60,000 nt of DNA from Polytrichum commune (GCA_950295325.1 OX485803.1:20710001-20770000); one strand, 5' to 3'; positions 48,306-58,742 are shown, counted from the stretch's first letter. Program-made: numbers and translations. The notes: generated by a model not told the origin, from the sequence alone.

Positions 48306-49900
48306 GCGTCAACTTCTTGGTAACCACATAACACCATGACTAGCTATTCAAAGAATCTTATTCCCTTGGACCTTAAGGGGGTACTGTCCATGCACCCTTG
48401 CTGCTCACCGTTCCAAAGTTTCAAAATGCTAATTAGATTAATGAATCCATATGTGAGATCACGTTTAGAGGTATAAAGCAAGCTCACCATCAAAACCAAA
48501 TAAGAGATGCGTAGTCACTAACATGTCCCACCACTAGTAGAAAATATCGTCCTAAACAACAAAACTCCAAATAACATGCTTGTAAATTGGCACAACCAAT
48601 TAGCGAAAAGTCTAAATTGGTCATGCTGATTTGACACAACAATTGCTATAATGTATATGCGTCTCAAGTGATTGACTTGTATCATTGGGGGCATTCACAG
48701 TTGGGGTATTGCTTTTGAGTGTCTAACAGTTAAAGGATTAAATTAGATAACTTTACATAGTTGGTGTGCTTAGATTTGTATGGTGGAGCATATTTTGGAT
48801 CATACCTACATTTAATATTCCATATTGAGTACACCGACAACGTTAATTTACAAGGAATAGGTTATCTAAGATATCATTTTGATTCCTTAACGGACTTCCA
48901 TGAGTGCTGTCAAATTGTTGACCTTAGGACAAAGAAATGAAAAGGGCAACAAAAATTAATTGAAATGATCCCAATTTTTTTCCTCACAATTATCGTTCAA
49001 TCGTGTACCAATAGAACTAAAAATGTATCACATACCAATTATATAGCTTTACATATGACACCAAACATGGCCAACAATACACAATAACATGGCTACATGA
49101 AATAGGAACGTTTAGAATTAGAATTGGACATAGAAAACTATATGTATGGACACATGACACTTACACCAAGATAATAGGATGGAAAACAGGAAATAATTCA
49201 CCTCCGATGTACACTTTGATATTGAAATTGCTATTGATGTCGCCCAAACAAGTCATATGACCTCTTTACAAGTCCTATAACCTATCTACTCATTTCATAA
49301 AGGATTTATCTATTATTGGTGAATATTTAATAATAAATAATATCTTTCTTGATAAGTCCTATGACATATCTACTTATTTATTTAAATTTTATTGATCAAA
49401 TAATAATAAATCATAATAAACACCGAGATCCAATGCGACATAGTCCTTAATTCCTTTGTCCCAAAAATAATACCCCAATCGTGAATGGCCCCCACTCAAA
49501 AATTGTCCTATGTTATTGAAAAATCTCCAAATTTACCACTATCATAGATTTACATGTTTCTCTCACTGATGCTAGATGGTTGCTTTGCCTAGCCTAAGGA
49601 CTCATATACTAGTAGTGGTGAGTTGTTTGGAGTTGTGTCAATTGAAAACCATGTTACCTCCTAGAGCAAGGACTTTGGTTTGTGGCTTACTGCTACATAT
49701 TTGGTCAATAGTGTTCCCAAAATGTCATACCAAAGTGGGTCCCAAAGTGTCGCTCAAAAGATAGATATTGTACTTACTTGACATGCATGAAATATAATAT
49801 TATGCGGGACTTATGAGGATGAGAACTCTAATGCACCACGGGCATAGCTTCCAAGTGGTGACATTTGGCTACAAAAGCCGCTCGAGGTCAAGTCGTTGAG
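48306..49900. other. AT-rich intergenic, no gene seen
   Basis: Nothing recognisable on either strand. A CACTA-like terminus (cactagtagaaaatatcgtc at 48531) occurs without a partner that I can place. Confidence 0.4.
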
Positions 49901-50008
49901 AAGGAATTCTTGCATACGAGCGCACCTCTCATCCATTCAACACAATCCAAAAAACTTGGCCCCCTTATAACTTTGTTGTCAATTCATCTCAAGTGACTTG
50001 GACTAGAC
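49901..50008. mobile_element. MITE family C, partial copy 3
   Basis: Starts 'ggaattcttgcatacgagcg' and continues 'cacctctcatccattcaaca', matching the arm of 27467-27697. It then contains 'cccccttataactttgttg' and 'ttcatctcaagtgac', which match the inverse of that element's other half. The second arm is absent. Confidence 0.45.
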
Positions 50009-50045
50009 TCACTAGTGGAAAACTATTCGAAAAAGAATCATAGTT

Positions 50046-50356
50046 GTTTTCCCATTGCAATTCTTTTGACCACCATGATCTGCAGTCGCTAAACAACTGC
50101 AGATTTTATTTTATTTTATTTTTAATTGAAATTTTAGGAATTCGGGGGCTTGTAATATATTTTTGGAGCCTAGAATTAGCCAATACTATTCTAGTAAGAG
50201 TACATCGAAGAAGGGACTGGGGTCTTGAAAATACCTTTCCAACAATGTATGACACGCCCAAAACATTTTAAATTACAATCACAAAATAAAAAAGACAAAT
50301 CTGTAGTCGTTTGGCGACTGCATATCAGGGTGGTCAAAAGAACCGCAATGGGAAAA
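50046..50356. mobile_element. Foldback element of about 310 bp
   Basis: GTTTTCCCATTGCAATTCTT and GACCACCATGATCTGCAGTCG at the left are inverse, with small differences, to the text 50300-50356 (CTGTAGTCGTTTGGCGACTG ... GGTCAAAAGAACCGCAATGGG). The arms are about 55 bp. There is no convincing target duplication, and the interior is AT-rich and non-coding. Confidence 0.65.
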
Positions 50357-50682
50357 CGAACGTGGGAAAGCAAATTCCAACCGGTTTCAAATCAACTGTA
50401 AATAATAGAAATCAAAACCCTTTCGGACTACAAATTATTCTAGGGTTTTTGAGGAGTACGTAGCTCATATGCAATAATTCCCTCTTGCTAGTGAATAACC
50501 TTCTTCTTTGTGGTTCTTTCTATCGAAACCTCGATAGAAGTGCACCATAAAATTGACTCAACATCACTCAACACCCCCTGTTTGGTCAATGTGCCCTTGG
50601 AATACAACACTCAAATGCTCAACTTTTTGAACACCCAACTATTACATTCTGAGGGCCCCACTAAACAAACAATGGGTGCTGA

Positions 50683-51184
50683 GGGCCACTTCACACACGA
50701 GACTGAGAGCCCGTGACCATTACACTTCAAGCACTCTCATTGGTGGAAAAGGCAGAGCCAGTCCAAGTTCACTGTACACTACGCTTGAGGGGTCAACGGA
50801 GTATATGACTACAAGATGGATGTAAAGGCTACATGAATTCCTACATGGCATCAAACGGATCATGTTTCATGGTCACTTGGACTATTTTCAAAAACCACCT
50901 CTTGGATGTAGGCCTAACACAAAATCGGGAGACCATGGCACTCTAAACACTCACAACCGTTGATTTATTCTATTTTATCATGTGTGAGGACCCACATGAA
51001 TAGAAATTCATTGAAATAGCATTTGGTTGAGAGCCCGGTCACATATGACTTCACACTACACTCAAGGATCCGTGACCACCACACTACATGATTGTGGAGG
51101 TGTGTTGGGTTGGCCTTTGGACACTTTCTTTTGGGCTCTCACAATTTCATGGTCACGGCTCTTAGCTCGTGTGTGAAGTGGCCC
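50683..51184. mobile_element. Harbinger-type MITE, family A copy 2 (502 bp)
   Basis: The termini GGGCCACTTCACACACGAG and CTCGTGTGTGAAGTGGCCC are perfect inverses. TGA flanks both sides (50680-50682 and 51185-51187), a 3-bp duplication differing from the usual TWA. Its sequence is the reverse complement of 3149-3648 over the full length. It ends 21 bp before the Harbinger element that starts at 51206. Confidence 0.85.
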
Positions 51185-51629
51185 TGAGTAATGTTATGGA
51201 GGTAAGGGCATCCTCAGTTGTCTCCCTGTAAACGTTCCCGGCATGGGCGTTTGCAGGGAACCCTGCGAAGGAGCGGGTGCGAGAGCCGGGAGGGGGGAGG
51301 GGGGTCCAATGCGATGCCCGCCAACCGCCCCCGGCAAGGGAATCCAGTGCCACGCGGGCAGCCAGGTGGCGCGGGGGACTCCACAGCGGCAGACAGGTTG
51401 GCTTCGATTAGGGTACGGGGTCCGCCCTTCTCCAAGAGTGTGAGGAAGAGCAGATGCTTCCTCCAGGTTTTTATTTTCTATTACAGTTGGTTCCCTTTGT
51501 GTTGTAGTTGTTGTGATTCTCATAGTAGTGGGTATGGAGGCATGGAGGAAGGAGGTTTAGGCGTCTATTGAGAGGGCATTACAGAGTGATGAAGATGAAG
51601 AGGAGTATGAGGAGGGATTTTTCTTAGCT

Positions 51630-52838
51630 ATGGTTGGAGCGGTTATGGAGGAGGTGGAAGGTGAGGCGCGGGTGAGATGGAAGCTTGGTGGGAGTACAAT
51701 TGGGAGGCATAACATTTTTCGTGACAGGGAAACATACCATCACCTCTTGTATCAGGATTACTTTGCGGAGAATCCTACCTATGGTCTTGTTAAGTTCCGT
51801 AGGCGATTTAGAATGAAACGGGAATTGTTCGTGTGCATTATGGATGCAGTGGCAAAATTTGATGCATGGTTTGTCCAAGGTGTTGATGCGGTTGGTAGAT
51901 TGGGTTTGAGCACATTGCATAAATGCACTGCAACAATCAGGATGCTTGCGTATGGATTGCTTGCAGATGCGTGCAATGAGTATTGTAGATTGGGCGAGTC
52001 TACAGACTCTGAGTGCATGAAACGGTTTGTAAAGGCAGTGAGGGGATGTTTTGAGTCAACTTACTTGAGGCAGCCCACACGTCAAGATTTTGAGTGCCAA
52101 ATGGCCATCAATGAGGCCCGAGGCTTCCCCGGGATGTTTGATAGTCTTGATTGTATGCATTGGATTTGGAAGAATTGCCCGGTTGCGTGGCAAGGGCAAT
52201 TCCAAGACAAGGACAAGAACCGCTCTATTATCCTCGAGGCCATAGCAGATCAGAGTTTGTGGATATGGCATGCATTTTTTGGACTCCCCGGGGGAAATAA
52301 CGATATCAACGTTCTAGATGGATCGCCTCTTGTTTCCAACATGCTGCGAGGAGAAGGCCGTGATCCCAGCTTCCATGTAAATGGACATGTCTATCCTCGA
52401 TTCTACCTTCTTGCAGATGGTATTTACCCGCTGTGGGCGTGCTTCGTGCAACCGATCCACGAGCCAATTGGGGAAATGAAAGAGCACTACACTAAGTGCC
52501 AAGAAGGTGCCCGCAGGGATGTCGAGCGTGCCTTTGGAGTATTGCAGGTGAGGTTTGAGATCCTCAAAAACCCCGTCCGGCAATGGGATCTTGGCACAAT
52601 TGAAGACATCATGATGGCATGTATAATCTTGCACAACATGATCATAGAGGATGAGCAGGGATTGTCACTAGAGCCGTTTGCTGATTGGGGACTTCCGGTT
52701 GAGCGGGTGAGGCATCCTCTATCATTTAGAGAGTTGCAGTCAAGCACCAGGGACCTTGAGAATGTTGAAGCACACTTCGCTTTGCGCACTGATCTCATGG
52801 AACACTTGTGGAGGGTGAAAGGAGGGTTGCAGATTTAG
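51630..52838 (+). CDS. PIF/Harbinger transposase (DDE_Tnp_4 / Plant_tran family), intact 402-codon frame
   Basis: Nuclease of a PIF/Harbinger DNA transposon. In the family it acts with an ORF1 Myb/SANT-like partner to excise and insert the element, usually at TWA sites. The catalytic triad is visible: Asp174 in FDSLDCMHWIWKNCP, Asp263 in YLLADGIYP, Glu299 in RRDVERAFGVLQ. The typical words GLPGGNNDINVLDGSPL (218-234) and ILHNMIIEDE (near 350) are present, with an N-terminal helix-turn-helix-like region (FRRRFRMKRELF, 56-67). The length is normal for the family. The frame is open upstream of the chosen ATG for about 21 acidic codons (SDEDEEEYEEG) back to a TAG at about 51558, so the original start may have lain further upstream. 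No internal stop or frameshift is seen, so this is the best-preserved transposon gene here. Whether it is expressed is unknown. Confidence 0.92.
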   Translation: MVGAVMEEVEGEARVRWKLGGSTIGRHNIFRDRETYHHLLYQDYFAENPTYGLVKFRRRFRMKRELFVCIMDAVAKFDAWFVQGVDAVGRLGLSTLHKCTATIRMLAYGLLADACNEYCRLGESTDSECMKRFVKAVRGCFESTYLRQPTRQDFECQMAINEARGFPGMFDSLDCMHWIWKNCPVAWQGQFQDKDKNRSIILEAIADQSLWIWHAFFGLPGGNNDINVLDGSPLVSNMLRGEGRDPSFHVNGHVYPRFYLLADGIYPLWACFVQPIHEPIGEMKEHYTKCQEGARRDVERAFGVLQVRFEILKNPVRQWDLGTIEDIMMACIILHNMIIEDEQGLSLEPFADWGLPVERVRHPLSFRELQSSTRDLENVEAHFALRTDLMEHLWRVKGGLQI

Positions 52839-53340
52839 ATTGACATATTAGGAGACTCTCTTTATTGTCAATAGAATTGAGCATTGAGTTTAAGACCAGG
52901 GCCCCCATTTCTGTAACCAAGCATGTGATTTTCAGTAAAGGCACCTTGAATTGGACTTACACCTGCACTATGCACTCCATACATAACATTTGTATGTCCA
53001 AATGCACTAGGCGCAGAGCACACATAATCAGAATGCGGCATTTCTACACTAAAACCTGGTCTAAAATTTCTACCATGGCTTGGACCTGCAAGTCTTGTGT
53101 CTTGGCTGCCTCCAAAGCTCTGATCGGGCTGTGAATCCCCGGCATTTGCTGGGGTGTCCGGGATGCACTCCTGTCCTCCTAGCTTGAGTCCTCTTGGTCT
53201 CCTACACATACAAGCATGACCACCAATGTCAAACACCACTGGAGCTTACGGAAAAAAAAACATGAACCCATAAACCCCTAAACCCTCCCAACAATCCCAC
53301 TCCCAGCAATTCAACCAAGCTTCCAACAATCCCACTCCCA

Positions 53341-53432
53341 GCAATCCACCCAGCAATCCACCCAGCAATCCATCCAGCAATCCTCCTAGCAATCCTCCCA
53401 GCAATCCATCCAGCAATCCTCCTAGCAATCAA
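53341..53432. repeat. Exact 12-bp-period minisatellite, eight units
   Basis: GCAAT recurs at 53341, 53353, 53365, 53377, 53389, 53401, 53413 and 53425, separated by cc(a/t)(c/t)c(c/t)(c/t)a-like heptamers. Looser units extend leftwards to about 53285. On the minus strand it would read as repeated Ile-Ala-Gly/Arg tetrapeptides in one frame. It lies between the transposase and the ORF1 remnant of the Harbinger element. Confidence 0.9.
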
Positions 53433-53639
53433 TAGCCTCATGCAGAAAATGAAATGAATGATGCGAAGACTGGAATCGGGTTTGGGCTTGAACATGTGAA
53501 GACGGGCAATTCTCGGGGAATCTCTCCCGTACCTGCAGCGGCAGAGTCTGGGATGGTCGGCGAGGGTGCCGACGATGCGTGGTGCAGGCGTAACCACGGG
53601 CACAACGGGTGTTGCAACGGCGCGGTTCCTCGCGGAAGG

Positions 53640-53936
53640 CACCTCCAGGTTGCGCTCCTTCAACATATTGGCGTGCTCAAGCTCCTTCAGCTCCGCTCAA
53701 CGCCGCTCCACTTGCATGTGTCGCTCCAGACGTTGAATCTCTTCCTGGCAACGGAGTGTGAAATATTTTTTTGCCTCCTCGCTCATGCCCTCTTCCAACG
53801 GCGTGATGAAGAGCGACATGGCGCATTGGTCCTGGATGGCATTTGCCTTGCGGAGGCTCGCTTCCGCCATAGTCTATGTAGCGTGCGCTTGGGACTGCAA
53901 AATCTTCTCCCGTTTCTTCTGCGCCACGACATTCGC
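53640..53936 (-). pseudogene. Harbinger ORF1 remnant (NAM-associated / Myb-like accessory protein), truncated by an LTR
   Basis: On the minus strand, from 53936, the text reads NVVAQKKREKILQSQAHAT, stop, TMAEASLRKANAIQDQCAMS, then EEAKKYFTLRCQEEIQRLER, HMQVERR, stop, AELKELEHANMLKERN. This Lys/Glu/Arg-rich helical text is typical of the C-terminal half of Harbinger ORF1 proteins (annotated in plants as a NAM-associated C-terminal domain), which help the transposase bind the transposon. Two in-frame stops show decay. The N-terminal SANT-like part should lie to the right but the frame ends exactly where the LTR starts at 53937. Open minus-strand text at 52868-53239 may be a further part but is not recognised. 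Confidence 0.65.
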
Positions 53937-54910
53937 TGTCGCAACCCTTGCTAGCCCCCCTTGACAATCTTGCCAATTTTCAATTCTAGCAAAGGTTACG
54001 AGCGCTAACCATTCGCATTCCGCCATGCTAATGGATAGCTCCTCTTACCCCGGACCAATAGTTCATAGGAGGGAACCAACCCTCCTACTTTGCTTTCGGG
54101 ACTCATCCCTTAATCGGTAACCCATTTCCCCAATGTGGACTTCCATCCATGGAAGTCCAATCCTATGTTGATCATCGCGTTGCCGGAGCAACACTACAAC
54201 AACCCGAACCATACTAGGCAACTATGGCCTCACAATAGGCCAAAGCCCATGGAGGCCTTGCCGTTCGGCCTCGGGTGGGTGAGGCCACACCACCTCACCC
54301 ATATAAGCCTCTAGGACTCTACGCGGGGCCCCTACCCCACCGTCAACCAACCTCTTGTCTCTCTACCAAGAGTTGGGGCCAAGTGGACATTTTCCCTTAG
54401 CTGCTGGGCCTAGAACCCCCCCTGCAGCTTCAGACCATCATAACTTCCTTGTATGATGTCTGATTCCAGCAACCAACCACTCCGTCTTCATCTACGCTTC
54501 ACGTAGATGCCGATGGACTCCTCACTTGCCCCATTCGGGCAAGTGGTGAGGAAGTTATGCCTGTTTGAACCTTGGCAGTCCCGGGAATCACTCCCAGGCA
54601 CTGCTGTACCAGGGCGCTGTCCCGGGACAGCGCCCCACTCAAATGGCCATAACTCCTAGCTCACACCTCCGATTGAGGTGTTCTTGAGCATTCTAGAATC
54701 ACCACGCCATGAGCTACGCATAGCTTATGGCCTTACCCTTGTGCCTCCTAGTCTTCGTGGATGGGAGGCGTTCCCAACGCCCGGGGACCTCATCCACACT
54801 AGGATCACTTGGGCCCTCTCACCAACGGCGCCACAAGTCCCGGGTGTCACTCCGGGGTCCCCCTTGTGCCCATGGTGTTTCGGGCACTCCTCATGGAGAG
54901 GTGCGCGACA
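53937..54910 (-). mobile_element. 3' LTR of a minus-strand Ty3/gypsy chromovirus (974 bp)
   Basis: On the minus strand it starts TGTCGCGCACCTCTCC and ends TTGCGACA, giving TG...CA ends with a 6-bp TGTCGC/GCGACA inverted terminus. A purine-rich tract (GGTGGGGGTGAG on the minus strand, 54911-54922) lies immediately upstream, as expected for the polypurine tract before a 3' LTR. No primer-binding site lies on its other side. The same LTR occurs inverted at 57756-58728. I counted about five substitutions between them in the first 210 bp. A perfect 24-bp palindrome lies at 54612-54635. Confidence 0.9.
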
Positions 54911-55745
54911 CTCACCCCCACCAAACGGAGTCGATGCCCTCATCGACTATACTCGTAGTCGGCACACCAATTCTCAAGTTGCCATCCTCTATGGTGCGGC
55001 ATTGTGTTTACCTTAGGGCGCGACCCCCACAATGCTTCTTCAAATTTGGCATAGTCCCAAAGGTGTCGTTCCTAGGTGGTCCGTTAGCGACCTTGGATCT
55101 TTCATCCAAGGACCTAACCTATACTAGACCAACCTACTTTGGGACTCACTTGGGTTGCCCCTCCTTTGGGGCCTCCCCCGTTAGGCTCCACTAGCCTAAC
55201 GTGACACATCTAGGCGAGACCTCAACGCTTCCACTAAGTTGTCTCGGTTGCAACTCCGAGATGGCTTTCCATTGTTAAGCCACGCCTCGATCGCACGGGG
55301 GTGATGCCAAGTCCCGCCCGACTCGGTTCCCACTTTGCTCTTTCGAGACATGGGTTCATGACTCCCATGCGCCAACTCTCGTTAGCTCGCGGGTAGCACT
55401 TTTATGAGCACGCGCCATCACCTTGTCCCCGCCCGGACAAGCCCACAACTAAGAAGTTTCTTGGTTTTATCCAAGGCCCCTCCAAGCCATGGCCCCAATT
55501 ACTCGGCTTACCCAACCTAGTTTGGCATGTCTATTCCCCCTCTTCCATTAACCAAGCACAAGTACAAGACTAGGACCTCATCTCATACTTTTCTCTTTGC
55601 ACCACTAAAGTTTGGACTTTATTCCCTCAAGCCAAAGAACAAGTTCATGTTGTGGAGGAATTAGCCTCGAAGCTAAGTGTGCTACTAGCGTCTCTCCCCC
55701 ACTAAAGGAGATTGATGTCCTCATCAATGCCTACGCTTCATTTTA

Positions 55746-55875
55746 TTGGAATCCTTAGCCTTAGTTTCTTCAAAGTGCTTCACCAATTCATTGGTGTTCA
55801 CCATGTCTCTTGCCGCCACCCAAGCGGTTTCTTTCTCATGGTATCCTCACCATTTCACCAAGTACTCCTTTGTAC
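55746..55875 (-). pseudogene. Chromodomain of the chromovirus integrase
   Basis: Minus-strand text EYLVKW, stop, GYHEKETAWVAARDMVNTNE, then LVKHFEET matches the chromodomain pattern (EYLVKWKGY...TW). It steers integration toward marked chromatin in intact relatives. A stop sits at the position of the conserved Lys after KW. The segment just upstream on the minus strand has several more stops. Confidence 0.7.
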
Positions 55876-56153
55876 ATTTTCTTTCATTTTCACTTGGACT
55901 TCCTACACTTGAGGATGCCCTCCTACCTCATGTTCCAAATGACCTCCACAAGGTCGGGACGTGGCCTAATCACTTGCTTGTGATCGGGCCACAAGGTGTC
56001 GTCCTTATATGACTTTCGTAATGAGACATGAAATGTCGGATGCACTTTGATCTCGGGCGGTTATTCCAACTTATACATGTTCTTGAACACTTGTTCCACC
56101 ATGGAAAACGAAGCTCCAATTTTGGACATGAACTTTGGAGTGAGGCCTTCCGG

Positions 56154-57165
56154 CTAAGTGAAGTTGTTCACATTCAACAACACCTTTTGGCCCACCTCAT
56201 TCTCCACTTCGCGTCTTCCGGCATTGACTTGCACTTTGTAGCACCTTCGGGCTTTCTCCACCAACAACTTGGTCATCTCCAAGACTTGTTCACGCTTCTT
56301 AGCCAAGTCCTCACCATCTTGGTTGAACTCTAGTGTTGAATGTGCCCCCTCGAGAGCTAGGTTAATAGGTTGGAGAGCATCCACTCCATAGGCCACCACG
56401 AAAGACCACTCCATAGGCCACCACGAAAGACCACCCCTTGGTAGCCAAGTGCGTGGCTACATTGCAATTACACTCCGCTCGACCCACATAGTCCGCCCAA
56501 TCTCCTTGGTCCGCCCCCACCAAGTTCCTCAAGTATTGCTTCAAGACTCCATTCACATGCTCCGCTTTCCCATTCATTTGGGAATGCAAGGCCGTGCTAA
56601 ACCTTAGTTTCATTCCGACCTCCATAGAGAAATACATTGAAAATGCACTTGTGAACTTTGGATCTTGATCCCACACAATCACTCTCGGCGACCCGTGGTG
56701 CCTCAACCATCCTTTGAGAAAAGGCTATGCGGTTTCCAACGCGGTGGCGGTTCCCACAATCGGCACCATGTGTGCCAACTTGGCAAACCGCTCTACCATC
56801 AACAAGATGGCATCACACCCATGTGACTCCGGCAAACTTGTGATCAAGTCCATGCACATACTATGCCATGGCGCCGACGGGATAGGCAACGGTTGCAAGA
56901 AACCACCTTGCTTTTGGTAAGAGGCTCGGTTCACTTGGCACTTTATTCACGCCTTCACAAAGTGGGTTATATCCTCCTTTATGCACCGCCAATGGTACCT
57001 CCAAGACACCATTCTATGGCGGTTTTTTCTTTCTCCTCTATGGCCGGCAATAGGACTATCACATTCTTCCTTCAAAACCGATAGCCTCAACTTGCCTTGA
57101 GGCACATACACCCGACTTTGCTTACACTTGAACGATCCGTCCACCAACTTAACCTCTTCAAGCAC
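56154..57165 (-). pseudogene. Broken Ty3/gypsy integrase
   Basis: Zinc-binding part, 57165 to about 56947: SPIAGHRGERKNRHR supplies the histidine, and after ITHFVKA a TGA replaces the first Cys of the C-x-x-C (next residues IKCQVNRASYQKQ). Core, 56934-56725: PWHSMCMDLITSLPESHG with the first catalytic Asp. Core, 56706-56362: VIVWDQDPKFTSAF with the second Asp and HSQMNGKAEHVNGVLKQYLR with the Glu. A frame break lies between 56,725 and 56,706. A local duplication near 56384-56421 (ccactccataggccaccacg twice) adds another lesion. The C-terminal part runs to 56154 and is degraded. Not functional. Confidence 0.85.
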
Positions 57166-57399
57166 CTTGCTCTTGCGAAGCTCACCTAAAAGCTTTTGTG
57201 CCTCGGGGTAGTTAATTTACCCCTCCCGTATCTTGCATCACAAGTTTCCTTTGCCAGCACACATTAGCCACAAGGTTTGGATGGTTCTCATTGCTTGGAA
57301 CTCTTCCGGTCTACTTCGCGCATCCGGCACCACATTTCCACGGTCCGGTTTGTGGACCAAATCCACCTTCGTAAGCGCCAAACTATCATGTCACTGCAA

Positions 57400-57755
57400 T
57401 GACTTGGCGCTCACTTGCGCTTGTATATGTTAAAATTCTTTTAGGACACATTGTCCATGTAGACCTTTGCTTTGTGCGACCCCAAATAATATCTCCACAT
57501 CTTCAAGCAATGCACTACGGCAAAGAAGTTCTTTGTCATGAGTTGGTTGTCTTCTTCGACAACCATCGAGCCTTAAGCCCCCATATGCAAAGGCCATCCA
57601 TCTTACATTAACAATCCATCATTGGGAAAGTTACTCGCCCCCGTATGCACCTCAAAAGGTTTGTCAAACTCCACAAACTTGAGCACGGGCGGTGAAGAGA
57701 ACTTGCTCTTAAGCTCCCCAAAGACTTGGTGACAAGGCTAGTCCCACTCTTGGGA
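57400..57755 (-). pseudogene. Broken reverse transcriptase end and RNase H of the chromovirus
   Basis: Minus-strand text from 57755: LKSKFSSPPVLKFVEFDKPF, EVHTGASNFPNDGLLM then a stop, and later NQLMTKNFFAVVHCLKMWRY, YLGSHKAKVYMDNVS then a stop. This is the familiar Ty3/gypsy junction of the reverse transcriptase thumb and RNase H. The first RNase H Asp (normally in HTDAS) is Gly here (HTGAS). Several stops confirm decay. The frame at its right edge happens to stay open into the adjacent LTR, which is coincidental. Confidence 0.8.
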
Positions 57756-58728
57756 TGTCGCGCACCTCTCCATGAGGAGTGCCCGAAACACCATGGGCAC
57801 AAGGGGGACCCCGGAGTGACACCCGGGACTTGTGGCGCCGTTGGTGAGAGGGCCCAAGTGATCCTAGTGTGGGTGAGGGCCCCGGGCGTTGGGAACGCCT
57901 CCCACCCACGGAGACTAGGATGCACAAGGGTAAGGCCATAAGCTATGCGTAGCTCATGGCGTGGTGATTCTAGAATGCTCAAGAACACCTCAATCGGAGG
58001 TGTGAGCTAGGAGTTATGGCCATTTGAGTGGGGCGCTGTCCCGGGACAGCGCCCTGGTACAGCAGTGCCTGGGAGTGATTCCCGGGACTGCCAAGGTTCA
58101 AACAGGCATAACTTCCTCACCACTTGCCCGAATGGGGCAAGTGAGGAGTCCATCGGCATCTACGTGAAGCGTAGATGAGGATGGAGTGGTTAGTTGTTAT
58201 GATCAAACATCATACCAGGAAGTTATGATGGTCTGAAGCTGCTGGGGGGTTCTAGGCCCAGCAGCTAAAGGAAAATGTCCACTTGGCCCCAACTCTTGGT
58301 AGAGAGACAAGAGGTTGGTTGACGGTGGGGTAGGGGCCCCGCGTGAAGTCCTAGAGGCTTATATGGGTGAGGTGGTGTGGCCTCACCCACCCGAGGCCGA
58401 ACGGCACGGCCTCCATGGGCATTGGCCCATTGTGAGGCCATAGTTGCCTAGTATGGTTCGGGTTGTTGTAGTGTTGCTCCGGCAACGCGATGATCAACAT
58501 AGGATTGGACTTCCATGGATGGAAGTCCACATTGGGGAAATGGGTTACCGATTAAGGGGTGAGTCCCGAAAGCAAAGTAGGAGGGTTGGTTCCCTCCTAT
58601 GAACTATTGGTCCGGGGTAAGAGGAGCTATCCATTAGCATGGCGGAATGCGAATGGTTAGCGCTCGTAACCTTTGCTAGAAACGAAAATTGGCAAGATGG
58701 TCAAGGAGGGCTAGCAAGGGTTGCGACA
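57756..58728 (+). mobile_element. 5' LTR of a second, plus-strand Ty3/gypsy element (973 bp)
   Basis: The start TGTCGCGCACCTCTCC and the end TTGCGACA match the LTR at 53937-54910 in opposite orientation. It is followed after two bases by a primer-binding site, so it is a 5' LTR. It starts abruptly in the RNase H region of the minus-strand element. The last five bases before it are TGGGA (57751-57755), the predicted target duplication. Internal and 3' LTR sequence should continue beyond the window. Confidence 0.9.
58031..58054. repeat. Perfect 24-bp palindrome inside the LTR
   Basis: GGGCGCTGTCCC is followed immediately by its reverse complement, with no spacer. The same palindrome is intact in the other LTR (54612-54635). 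As RNA or single-stranded DNA it would form a very stable GC-rich hairpin. Confidence 0.95.
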
Positions 58729-58730
58729 CT

Positions 58731-58742
58731 TGGTATCAGAGC
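58731..58742 (+). promoter_or_regulatory. Retrotransposon primer-binding site (initiator Met-tRNA)
   Basis: TGGTATCAGAGC, two bases after the LTR end, is complementary to the 3' end of plant initiator methionine tRNA, the common primer of plant LTR retrotransposons. It fixes the orientation of this element as plus. Confidence 0.92.

Larger units (their letters stand above)
51206..53936 (+). mobile_element. PIF/Harbinger transposon, 5' end and body, 3' end interrupted
   Basis: The left terminus GGGCATCCTCAGTTGTCTCC follows TAA (51203-51205), as expected for a Harbinger end. It encloses the transposase at 51630-52838 and a decayed, oppositely oriented ORF1 up to 53936. The right half, including the matching inverted repeat and second TAA, is not found in the window because an LTR retrotransposon begins at 53937 inside ORF1. 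The end assignment relies on motif similarity and needs the missing partner for proof. Confidence 0.6.
54911..57755 (-). mobile_element. Internal region of a decayed Ty3/gypsy chromovirus, 5' part missing
   Basis: On the minus strand the order is end of reverse transcriptase and RNase H (57755 to about 57400), integrase zinc-binding domain (about 57165-56950), integrase core (56934 to about 56440), C-terminal region and chromodomain (about 55875-55746), about 800 bp without recognised coding, then the polypurine tract and 3' LTR. This is the pol order of Ty3/gypsy elements and the chromodomain marks it as a chromovirus. Gag, protease, most of the reverse transcriptase and the 5' LTR are absent because the element is cut at 57755/57756 by the inverted LTR. 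Confidence 0.85.

Noticed and set aside
51194-51571. Several overlapping GC-rich open frames on both strands at the Harbinger 5' end
   Set aside because: They mirror each other on both strands and precede the real transposase. No domain.
57608-57988. 126-codon minus-strand open frame spanning RNase H remnant and LTR
   Set aside because: It crosses the junction of two different transposons. The LTR part is non-coding and the same LTR text is open by chance at 54678-55016.
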